7,076 bases of DNA from Candidatus Pacearchaeota archaeon (lineage in GTDB: Archaea; Nanoarchaeota; Nanoarchaeia; Pacearchaeales; GW2011-AR1). The translations under genes and the position numbers were made by a program. Below, in pieces: positions 1 to 5,724 of this stretch. The stretch is taken from NCBI GenBank assembly GCA_002690445.1, contig NZER01000010.1:26033-33108 (forward strand), read 5' to 3'. The notes beneath the pieces are model-generated. The model did not search any database and was not told the DNA's origin. It was given only the letters and a program-made list of their open reading frames with translations. Every line of letters begins with the position of its first letter. The first letter of the stretch is position 1.

Positions 1-33
1 CGCAAAATGAAAGCAAACTCTTTATTTTCTTGA
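1..33 (+). CDS. Possible C-terminal tail of an upstream gene (partial)
   Basis: Frame 1 is open from the window edge for ten codons (RKMKANSLFS) and stops at TGA (31-33). Another frame is also open here, so the assignment is weak. In its favour, the TGA lies inside a TTGACA hexamer, exactly as happens at the well-supported gene end at 3181. The dense gene packing elsewhere also makes a gene end expected here. No function can be given from ten residues. Confidence 0.35.
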   Translation, partial: RKMKANSLFS

Positions 34-66
34 CAAATATAGTATATTGTGAATTTAAATACTATT
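30..66 (+). promoter_or_regulatory. Promoter region: sigma70-type -35 and T4-like late element
   Basis: TTGACA at 30-35 is a perfect -35 hexamer, but at 17-18 bp spacing the best -10 is only TTTAAA (54-59). The same place reads TTTAAATACTATT (54-66), which differs at one position of 13 from the extended T4 late-promoter sequence TATAAATACTATT. The late-promoter reading is preferred. T4-type late promoters are recognised by the phage sigma factor gp55 with the sliding clamp and need no -35 box. A composite promoter used at two stages is possible. It would drive the acidic-protein gene at 103. Confidence 0.5.
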
Positions 67-102
67 TATTGGTGAAATTCTATTTTTTAAGGAGAAGAAT
101 CC

Positions 103-723
103 ATGTCCCGTAAAACCCTATTAACAGAGGCTCAGGTTCGCCAGTTTATGAAGTTGGCTAGCTTACGACCCATTAACTCAGTAAGACTCACCGAGTTTGG
201 GTACGATGACTCTCAAAACGAGGGAGTCATTGGTGCACTAGATTCGCTTGTAGGTGCCCGCGACGAGGAAGACGAATTAGAGGCCGAACTTGGTGCCACC
301 GAAGATGAGTTGGGTGCCGAAGACGAACTAGCCGGCGAAGAGGGCGATGAATTAGGGGACCTCGATGCCGATTTGGGTGCCGAAGAAGGTGGAGGCGACA
401 TGGTCTCCGTCGATGACTTTATGTCCGCACTTGAAACTGCCTTAGAAGACGTGATGGGTGAGCCCACCACGGTAGACATGGACGCAGGTGAAGAAGAAGA
501 AGAAGTGGAAGCCGACCTAGAACTGCCCGGTGGTGAAGAACTAGAACTGGGTGCCGAAGAGGAAGAGGAACTTCCCGGCGGGCGCGATCTTTACGAGAAT
601 GAAGATGACCTTGTAAACGAAGTTGCACGACGCGTGGCCGCCAGACTAGTCAAGGAAAAGAAGACAAACGATCTTTCAACTCAACTTGCCGAAAGAATAT
701 TCAACCGAATCACAGCTAAGTAA
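103..723 (+). CDS. Highly acidic, repeat-rich phage protein, possibly virion or scaffold related
   Basis: The function is unknown. The start follows a strong Shine-Dalgarno (AAGGAG, 89-94) with 8-bp spacing. Of 206 residues, the first ~30 are ordinary and somewhat basic (LLTEAQVRQFMKLASLRPI). Residues ~53-165 are dominated by Glu, Asp, Gly and Leu with degenerate repeats around LGAEDEL, and with LPGG at 142-145 and again at 157-160. Residues ~164-206 return to a mixed, basic, probably helical segment (VARRVAARLVKEKK...LAERIF). The layout of two structured ends around an acidic, likely disordered middle is seen in scaffold and internal head proteins and in DNA mimics. From memory it resembles conserved marine T4-like phage proteins with the same ends. 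No signal peptide or membrane segment is visible. Its own late-type promoter and the promoter after it make it a separate transcription unit. Confidence 0.75.
   Translation: MSRKTLLTEAQVRQFMKLASLRPINSVRLTEFGYDDSQNEGVIGALDSLVGARDEEDELEAELGATEDELGAEDELAGEEGDELGDLDADLGAEEGGGDMVSVDDFMSALETALEDVMGEPTTVDMDAGEEEEEVEADLELPGGEELELGAEEEEELPGGRDLYENEDDLVNEVARRVAARLVKEKKTNDLSTQLAERIFNRITAK
312..560 (+). repeat. Degenerate acidic coding repeats with a 12-mer in three copies
   Basis: The 12-mer GGGTGCCGAAGA occurs at 312-323, 375-386 and 549-560, always in the same reading frame and encoding the LGAE(D/E) core. Shorter versions (TTGGTGCC) occur just upstream. Sharing at the DNA level, not only the protein level, suggests growth by slippage or recombination within the gene. 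Confidence 0.6.
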
Positions 724-724
724 C

Positions 725-753
725 TTGACAAAAAACTCATTCAGTAGTATAAT
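725..753 (+). promoter_or_regulatory. Perfect sigma70 consensus promoter
   Basis: TTGACA (725-730) and TATAAT (748-753) are separated by exactly 17 bp, matching the bacterial housekeeping consensus at all 12 positions and at the optimal spacing. It begins one base after the stop codon of the acidic-protein gene. The predicted transcript start is near 760, giving a ~50-nt leader before the membrane-protein gene at 810. It is likely the promoter for 810-3181 and would be read by unmodified host RNA polymerase. Confidence 0.85.
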
Positions 754-785
754 AATCACCAGGGAGTAACTTGTTGGTGGTTATT
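751..785 (+). promoter_or_regulatory. Inverted repeat overlapping the promoter: terminator-like hairpin or operator
   Basis: AATAATCACCA (751-761) pairs with TGGTGGTTATT (775-785). This makes an 11-bp stem with one G-U pair around a 13-nt loop, followed by a T-rich stretch (TTGTATTTTGTATT in context). The left arm overlaps the TATAAT box and the right arm lies about +15 to +25 from the predicted start. Only a transcript reading through from upstream would contain the whole hairpin, so it could end transcription of the acidic-protein gene while leaving the new promoter free. The alternative is a palindromic operator. The T tract is interrupted, so the terminator reading is moderate. Confidence 0.45.
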
Positions 786-809
786 TGTATTTTGTATTAG
801 AGGAACCAT

Positions 810-1208
810 ATGGAATGGCTGTTATATTTTCTAGTTTTTGTCTTTGGATGTATAACGTCTAAGGCGCTTTACTTTGTACGAACAACGCGCCTGAGCCTTC
901 AGATGCTCAGAGCATCTCACTTAATTTACCTGTCGGTAATGATTAAAGCATTAGAGAACCTGTCTTATTCGCGCGAAATGATGCTGGAATATATGATTCG
1001 CGCAGAAAAGGGCGCCGCCCAAATCACCTCATTTGAGTTGAGGTTTGATGAAGACGTCAGGGCACTAAAAGAGCGCTCCATTCAGCTATTAATGCGTGAG
1101 CACCCGCCGTTTTTTGAGACGGCAGTAGAGTTTGACGATTGGGACTCTTCGATGGAATATTTAACGAACAACAAAGAAGTGATTTTAGAATTTTGGATGC
1201 GAGACTAA
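810..1208 (+). CDS. Small single-pass membrane protein of unknown function
   Basis: This protein has 132 residues, with Shine-Dalgarno AGAGGA (799-804) 5 bp before ATG. Residues ~3-20 (LLYFLVFVFGCITSKAL) form one hydrophobic segment without a clear cleavage site, so a membrane anchor is more likely than a secreted protein. The remainder is soluble and mostly helical: a central region (LSLQMLRASHLIYLSVMIKALENL) and an acidic C-terminal part containing the aromatic stretch FFETAVEFDDWDSSMEYL (~101-118). That C-terminal pattern recalls small membrane proteins common in marine T4-like phages, but this is from memory and gives no function. The stop codon overlaps the ATG of the protease gene (TAATG), so the two are translationally coupled. 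The pairing might place the protease near the membrane, though nothing proves contact. Confidence 0.75.
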   Translation: MEWLLYFLVFVFGCITSKALYFVRTTRLSLQMLRASHLIYLSVMIKALENLSYSREMMLEYMIRAEKGAAQITSFELRFDEDVRALKERSIQLLMREHPPFFETAVEFDDWDSSMEYLTNNKEVILEFWMRD

Positions 1209-1852
1209 TGGGAAAAATTAAAGACCTCATAAAAGACTTAATCGGAGAGCCCAAGCCGAGCAAGATTGTGGTATTAGATCCGGCTACCGCGGAGGAATTA
1301 ACAGTGCTGCAGGGTGAGCCGGAGATGCGTATAGTGGGGTTGTTTACTGACGTCGCCGAAGAAAAGATCGCAGAACTAATTCACGCTATGCTCTATCTGA
1401 ACGAGACAAACCGCCTCCAAGACTCAGAAGATAAGAAACGCCCTATTGAATTTTATATCTCAACCAACGGCGGGGCTGCAGATGATATGTTTGGCATGTA
1501 CGACATGATGCGAATGATACGTGAAGAAACAGAAATCCACACCATCGGAGTAGGGAAAGTAATGTCAGCCGGTGTGCTACTTTTGGCAGCCGGCACCAAA
1601 GGCAAGCGCAAGATTGGTAAGTATTGCCGCGTAATGATTCATTCAGTGAGCGGCGGTGGTCATGGTGCACTTCCCACTGTTATAAATGAGTTGGAAGCAA
1701 TTCAACAAATTCAAGAAGAATACATCAACGCATTGGTATCGGAAACAAAAATGACCAACAAAAGCATCAAAAAGATGCTACAACGCAAGGTGAATATCTA
1801 TTTATCAGCAGAAGAAGCTGTAGAATTAGGTATAGCTGATATAATTATTTGA
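1208..1852 (+). CDS. clpP: ClpP-type serine protease with Asn at the catalytic Asp position
   Basis: This is a 214-residue protein of family S14, close to bacterial ClpP length (~195-215). In order it has the strand and glycine loop YISTNGGAADDM (83-94, oxyanion hole), the nucleophile in GKVMSAGVLLLAAGTKGKRK (Ser120), the general base in RVMIHSVSGGGHG (His145) and the C-terminal LSAEEAVELGIAD (199-211). The third triad residue, Asp in most ClpP, aligns with Asn196 in RKVNIYLSA. The N-terminus differs from bacterial ClpP, lacking the usual processed leader and axial-loop sequence. Residues 66-79 form a charged insertion. A TTG 69 bp upstream in frame would overlap the previous gene heavily. 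The ATG at 1208, coupled through TAATG, is preferred. In phages such proteins may act as prohead proteases or with a host Clp ATPase. The close similarity to true ClpP suggests a barrel-forming peptidase. No Clp ATPase is present in the window. Confidence 0.88.
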   Translation: MGKIKDLIKDLIGEPKPSKIVVLDPATAEELTVLQGEPEMRIVGLFTDVAEEKIAELIHAMLYLNETNRLQDSEDKKRPIEFYISTNGGAADDMFGMYDMMRMIREETEIHTIGVGKVMSAGVLLLAAGTKGKRKIGKYCRVMIHSVSGGGHGALPTVINELEAIQQIQEEYINALVSETKMTNKSIKKMLQRKVNIYLSAEEAVELGIADIII

Positions 1853-1861
1853 GGTTTTTGA

Positions 1862-3181
1862 ATGTCTGACTTAAGAAATATACTCCAACAAGAGTATACG
1901 AAGAAAAAGAGAACGATTACGCCTCAAGGCTTGATGGAAATGGTGGAAGAAACACTTGATGCCGTATACAAGAACTTCGCAGCACCTTCAGCGCCTCTGC
2001 AAGAAATGGCGCAGAGCCAAGCCAAAGAGTTTCTTTTAGTATTGCCCAAGTTTACTCCTTCGGAAGCGTGGGGGGATCCCAACTCGATGGAGCGCAAACA
2101 GATTACTCGTTTGTTTAATGTTATTGGCGGCGGGCGCACCATTGAGGGGAAGTTACAATTCCTTCAACGAATTGTTGTCGAAGGGAATCGTATTAGATCT
2201 CCCCGTCGTATTATTTCTTCTTTAATTATTTTAGAATCCTTGAGCGCAGTTATTGGCAGCTTTAACGCCGCATCGGCAGGCTTTGTCTTTGAGGGGTTCT
2301 TGGCTGCGCTTCTACAGGGCACGCAAGAGGCAGAAATTTCTGCAAAGGGAAATCTTCCCATCCAAGACCTGATCGCTTTCACGGAGACAGATAATCCGGT
2401 CCCCATTAGTTTAAAGCTACTTCGCATGGAAGGAGTTATTGAAGGGAGCTTCACCAATCTTATTGACGGGATAGATGAATTTGGCAAGATGGTTTATATT
2501 GTGGCGCGCAAAGATGGCGAATCAATTGCTATTGAGGAGTTTACATTCAATCAAGAGAACTTTATTGATGCACTAGTTCTAAATGCGCGAGGCAAGATGA
2601 AAGGAAAAGAGGGCGGCGCCGGCAAAGGCTTGTTTCAATTAGATGGGATGACACCCGAACAATCAATTGAGCATTTAAAGTCAATTCCATCTTGGCCCGA
2701 ACGATATGAGACCCTCCAGATGACGCGCGGATATTCCGATAGAGTGCGCTTGAAGCGCGCCACCCAGGACGCCCAAGAAGAGGGCGGTATCGACCAAGAT
2801 CCGGAGACACCTTTAGAAGAGGTGATTCGAGAAGAATGGACCCTCCTAACCGAATCTAGAGGCGGCACACAGTGGGCCATTAGCGCCAAGCAGCTTCCCA
2901 CTTTTGACTTTGTTGATTACAAAAAGCTTGGCGAACTCCCATACTCATCCGCCCAGATTGAGAAAGTTGCCACGCGCAGCATGCAGCACCTAAACGGAGA
3001 ACTATTGGAGTTGTTTTCCGCTACGAAGGATTTGTCTGAGAATATCAACAAGTACTTCACCATAGAAGCTCGCACCAGCGCGATTAAATCGGCCGAACGG
3101 GGTATTGATGATACTAATAGAATTCAACAGTCACTAACGGCAGAAATTGGTCGCGACGACGAGTCTGAAGAAACTCCTTGA
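1862..3181 (+). CDS. Conserved phage protein with possible PD-(D/E)XK nuclease-like core
   Basis: This is a 439-residue protein of unproven function. Shine-Dalgarno TGAGG (1850-1854) overlaps the ClpP stop codon. The N-terminal part (MSDLRNILQQEYTKKK, then PQGLMEMVEETLDAV) resembles, from memory, proteins common in marine T4-like phages. The central region ~120-230 has a nuclease-like order: a helix with FVFEGFLAAL (Glu144), then IQDLIAF (Asp169), then PISLKLL (Ser183, Lys185), then a strand MVYIVARKDG. The E...D...xXK order and 13-residue spacing fit the PD-(D/E)XK fold with Ser in place of the central acidic residue. The C-terminal half (~250-439) is charged and ends in likely helices (LSENINKYFT..., IQQSLTAEIG). 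It might be an internal virion protein or a DNA-processing enzyme; neither is established. The TGA stop lies inside the next -35 box. Confidence 0.6.
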   Translation: MSDLRNILQQEYTKKKRTITPQGLMEMVEETLDAVYKNFAAPSAPLQEMAQSQAKEFLLVLPKFTPSEAWGDPNSMERKQITRLFNVIGGGRTIEGKLQFLQRIVVEGNRIRSPRRIISSLIILESLSAVIGSFNAASAGFVFEGFLAALLQGTQEAEISAKGNLPIQDLIAFTETDNPVPISLKLLRMEGVIEGSFTNLIDGIDEFGKMVYIVARKDGESIAIEEFTFNQENFIDALVLNARGKMKGKEGGAGKGLFQLDGMTPEQSIEHLKSIPSWPERYETLQMTRGYSDRVRLKRATQDAQEEGGIDQDPETPLEEVIREEWTLLTESRGGTQWAISAKQLPTFDFVDYKKLGELPYSSAQIEKVATRSMQHLNGELLELFSATKDLSENINKYFTIEARTSAIKSAERGIDDTNRIQQSLTAEIGRDDESEETP

Positions 3182-3206
3182 CATCTTAACCACATGCGGT
3201 TATAAT
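3178..3206 (+). promoter_or_regulatory. Perfect sigma70 consensus promoter for groEL group
   Basis: TTGACA (3178-3183) and TATAAT (3201-3206) are spaced by exactly 17 bp. The TGA stop of the preceding gene (3179-3181) is part of the -35 hexamer. The spacer holds a small inverted repeat, TAACC (3187-3191) / GGTTA (3198-3202). TATATATA (3206-3213), one mismatch from the T4 late box TATAAATA, follows immediately and could permit late use. The predicted start near 3213 leaves a leader of under 20 nt before the GroEL ATG. No CIRCE element, the usual groE operator of many bacteria, is present. Confidence 0.85.
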
Positions 3207-3229
3207 ATATATACAACTGTGAGGTATGA

Positions 3230-4813
3230 ATGAGTCGCGCATATGATGACAACCAAACACTACAACAAAAGATAATGAAAGGTGCAAATATATTAGCAGA
3301 TAATGTGGCATCTACTTTGGGTCCACGCGGTCGCAATGTTCTACTCCAAGAAAAGGGAAAGACTCCCTTTATCACCAAAGATGGTGTGACGGTAGCACAC
3401 TTTGTGGCATGTGCCGATCCGTTTGAGAACGCATCAGTTCAAATCATCAAACAGGCAGCCGTCGAAACAAATGCCGCCGCGGGCGATGGCACCACCACCG
3501 CAACTGTGCTGGCTCGCGCTATCTTAGAAGAGTCTCAGAAATATATTGCTGCCGGCATTTCTGCCGTCGAATTACAAAGAGGGTTACACCTAGCGACGAA
3601 AGAGGTGACTAACAATTTGGCTAATATGGCTATCCCAGTAAGCAGTTTAGATGACATTCGTCACATTGCAACCATTTCAGCCAACAATGACGAAACCATA
3701 GGTTCATTGGTGGCACTGGCAGTGGATCGCGTGGGTCAGGATGGCTCCATCACCATCGAAGAGTCACGGTCTGTTGAAACATCGGTGGATATCGAAGAAG
3801 GATTCAGATTCAATTCAGGTTACTGTGCTTCGGCATTTATTACAGATGACCGTCGAGCCCTCATGAGCTATGAGGAGCCGCTTATTCTTGTCACCGATTA
3901 TAAAATAAACTCTGTGGAGACAATCTTACCTGTGCTTGAGATGGTGGCACGAGAGGGGCGCCCCTTGATTGTTATTGCCGAAGAGATAGAAGGGCAAGCA
4001 TTAGCGGCAATGATTATGAATGCCATGCGTGGAACCTTAAAAATTGCCGGCATTAAAGCCCCAGCTTATGGGCAGCAACGAAGAAATGCGCTAGATGACT
4101 TAGCCCTTTCAGTGGGAGCTACCTTTATTTCACGCTCGACGGGCGTTAAACTTGCTGACATCCAACTAAAAGATTTGGGAAGTGCTAAATTTATTGAGAG
4201 CACAAGCAATACCACCACAATTGTAGGAGGTATTGCCAACCATGAAGAGGTGGAGAAACGCATCGAAGCCCTCAAGAATAAAATTCAAGACACAGAAAAC
4301 CTACAGGAAGCCGAGTCTCACCAAGATCGAATTACGCGCCTCGTCTCGGGCGTCGCTGTTATTCGTGTGGGGGGGACGACTGAAGTGGAAATGATTGAAA
4401 AAAAGCATCGGATCGAGGACGCTCTTGAAGCAGTCCGGTCGGCGCAAGAAGAGGGAATCGTCCCGGGTGGCGGAGCAGCCCTCTTGCGCGCCGTCCAAAC
4501 TATCGCGATCATCACAAAGACAGGTTCTGCGGAACAAATTAATGGTGCTCTGGTAATTAAACAAGCATGCGAGGCACCCATTCGCCAGATGGCAATCAAT
4601 GCCGGCGAGTCGCCCGACATTATCGTAAATCAGGTTTTAAATTCCGATGCGGAATGTGGATGGGACTTCCACGAAGGCGAACTCTCAGACATGATAACCA
4701 AAGGGATCATCGATCCGGTTAAAGTTACAAAAGCAGCTCTTCAAAACGCTACAAGCTGTGCCGCTACCCTAATCACCACCAACTTTGGAATTATACAAAC
4801 GGAGATGGATTAA
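3230..4813 (+). CDS. groEL: GroEL-type group I chaperonin (60 kDa), phage-encoded
   Basis: This is a full-length, 527-residue protein that folds other proteins in an ATP-driven ring. Start: GAGG (3221-3224) 5 bp before ATG. Equatorial ATP-site motifs are intact: TLGPRGRNV (29-37), KDGVTVA (50-56), GDGTTTATVLA (85-95, Asp86 equivalent to E. coli Asp87), RIEDAL (Asp397, equivalent to catalytic Asp398), GGGAALLRA (413-421) and GIIDPVKVT (Asp495). The apical substrate-binding region is well kept (ILPVLEMVAREGRPLIVIAEEIEG, ~232-255, through KAPAYG, 276-281), so the protein looks active. It ends at NFGIIQTEMD without the Gly-Gly-Met tail typical of bacterial GroEL. A few cysteines cluster near the C-terminus (Cys447, 476, 510). 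No co-chaperonin gene is adjacent, so it must use a phage or host GroES encoded elsewhere. It is probably needed for capsid or other virion protein folding, by analogy to T4 gp31 with host GroEL. Confidence 0.97.
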   Translation: MSRAYDDNQTLQQKIMKGANILADNVASTLGPRGRNVLLQEKGKTPFITKDGVTVAHFVACADPFENASVQIIKQAAVETNAAAGDGTTTATVLARAILEESQKYIAAGISAVELQRGLHLATKEVTNNLANMAIPVSSLDDIRHIATISANNDETIGSLVALAVDRVGQDGSITIEESRSVETSVDIEEGFRFNSGYCASAFITDDRRALMSYEEPLILVTDYKINSVETILPVLEMVAREGRPLIVIAEEIEGQALAAMIMNAMRGTLKIAGIKAPAYGQQRRNALDDLALSVGATFISRSTGVKLADIQLKDLGSAKFIESTSNTTTIVGGIANHEEVEKRIEALKNKIQDTENLQEAESHQDRITRLVSGVAVIRVGGTTEVEMIEKKHRIEDALEAVRSAQEEGIVPGGGAALLRAVQTIAIITKTGSAEQINGALVIKQACEAPIRQMAINAGESPDIIVNQVLNSDAECGWDFHEGELSDMITKGIIDPVKVTKAALQNATSCAATLITTNFGIIQTEMD

Positions 4814-5041
4814 ATGCAACAAGGAGATTTGATTTATATACCGCAAGCTGTGTTGCTATTCGATAGAAACAACAAATACATTGAAAAGACCCTGAAGCCC
4901 ACTGTTGGTATCTTCATCGAAGAAATACCAGTGGGATCGAATTGGATGGGCGGGAATTATATTGTTTATGCTCGTGGTCGCGAAGCGGCAGTTGCCATGA
5001 GGAACACGTACCCCATAGGAGATACTAAACATGCTAGTTAA
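4814..5041 (+). CDS. Small beta-rich protein of unknown function
   Basis: This 75-residue protein begins immediately after the GroEL stop codon, with GGAG (4801-4804) inside the end of groEL as its ribosome site. It starts GDLIYIPQAVLLF and continues with alternating hydrophobic strands (VGIFIEEIPV, NYIVYARGREAAV), as in small SH3-like barrels. The pattern recalls short 'GDLVYIP...' proteins in marine T4-like phages (from memory). Its position behind GroEL invites a GroES guess. However, it is shorter than GroES (~95 residues) and lacks the glycine-rich mobile loop and the VGDRVL/GKYAG-like end, so that call is not made. It overlaps the next gene by 11 bp. Confidence 0.7.
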   Translation: MQQGDLIYIPQAVLLFDRNNKYIEKTLKPTVGIFIEEIPVGSNWMGGNYIVYARGREAAVAMRNTYPIGDTKHAS

Positions 5042-5324
5042 ACTTACTGAAGTGTGCCACAACAGCACGTTGACCACCAAAGCAAACTATGTTTTGCGCG
5101 AAGTCTTTGTTAACCCTGAACATGTCGTTATGATCCGAGAGGAAAAAAGAATGAAACAACTCAATGAACAAGGATTGCTAGCAGACGGTTTAAAGCTAGA
5201 GCATCGATTTTCAAAATTGACCATCAATCGCGGACATACCGGCACCGAGATAGTGGTGGTAGGTGCACCCGAAATTATTGAAACCGATTTAAAAACCACC
5301 CAACAACAATTACTAAGAGGATAA
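5031..5324 (+). CDS. Conserved small phage protein of unknown function
   Basis: This 97-residue protein has a strong Shine-Dalgarno, AGGAGA (5017-5022), 8 bp before ATG, inside the previous gene. The first half contains YVLREVFVNPEHVVMIRE (20-37). The second half contains FSKLTINRGHTGTEIVVVGAPEIIE (60-84). The pattern of residue-specifying strand, 'VNPEHVV', then a strand with a VVG turn and a terminal helix is reminiscent of short FlbD-like regulators and of small marine-phage hypothetical proteins, but the similarity is loose. It has no membrane segment. The gap to the next gene is one base, so it is likely co-translated with its neighbours. Confidence 0.7.
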   Translation: MLVKLTEVCHNSTLTTKANYVLREVFVNPEHVVMIREEKRMKQLNEQGLLADGLKLEHRFSKLTINRGHTGTEIVVVGAPEIIETDLKTTQQQLLRG

Positions 5325-5325
5325 A

Positions 5326-5724
5326 ATGAACCCAGAAAGAATCAACATTCGATACACTCTCGAACTCGACGAGCTACCCGGAGAGGTTAAAAAGCTTTAT
5401 AAGAAGGCAAACTCCCTTCTTTCGAATACTAGTTTGATACAATATAGCGATAGTCAAATATTATCATCAAGCAGTTTAAAACACATTCACGAAACTCGTT
5501 TAAAGCTAGCGAAAATCGACATAATATTGGGCGATGTTCAAGCGATTATTAATTCCTATGTAGAATATGAAATCTCTCAAAACAGGGCTGAGGAAACGCC
5601 GCACCCAGAAATAGGTGACCACACCGAGCATCTAGATCCGGCTGCCTTATATTCCGATCTTAGTGCCTTAACACAACAATTGCAAGAGGGCACCCCAAAT
5701 GAAGACTCCCCTCAAGGAACCTAA
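5326..5724 (+). CDS. Small helical phage protein of unknown function
   Basis: This 132-residue protein has ribosome site AGAGG (5316-5320) in the end of the preceding gene. The N-terminus (RINIRYTLELDELPGEVKKLYKKA) looks like a short strand followed by a helix. Residues ~48-80 (SLKHIHETRLKLAKIDIILGDVQAIINSYVEYE) form a probable long amphipathic helix, suitable for a coiled coil or oligomer. The last ~45 residues are polar and acidic with many Pro, Glu and Gln, and are probably disordered apart from a short helix (YSDLSALTQQLQE). From memory it resembles 'INIxYxxxLDELP' proteins next to other small genes in marine T4-like phages. The last 26 bp overlap the start of the methyltransferase-like gene, indicating tight coupling. 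Confidence 0.7.
   Translation: MNPERINIRYTLELDELPGEVKKLYKKANSLLSNTSLIQYSDSQILSSSSLKHIHETRLKLAKIDIILGDVQAIINSYVEYEISQNRAEETPHPEIGDHTEHLDPAALYSDLSALTQQLQEGTPNEDSPQGT

Noticed and set aside
213..479. Minus-strand Ser/Pro-rich reading frame opposite the acidic gene
   Set aside because: It is a mirror of the Glu/Asp-rich codons on the other strand and has no ribosome site.
1139..1207. N-terminal extension of the ClpP gene from TTG at 1139
   Set aside because: It would overlap the previous gene by 70 bp, uses TTG, has no good ribosome site and encodes residues unlike ClpP. The ATG at 1208 is coupled through TAATG.
3178..3230. CIRCE-type heat-shock operator before groEL
   Set aside because: The 9-bp TTAGCACTC/GAGTGCTAA arms are absent. 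Only a 5-bp inverted repeat is present in the promoter spacer.
4814..5041. GroES co-chaperonin directly after GroEL
   Set aside because: At 75 residues it is too short. It has no recognisable mobile loop and lacks the conserved GroES end. Only the position suggests it.
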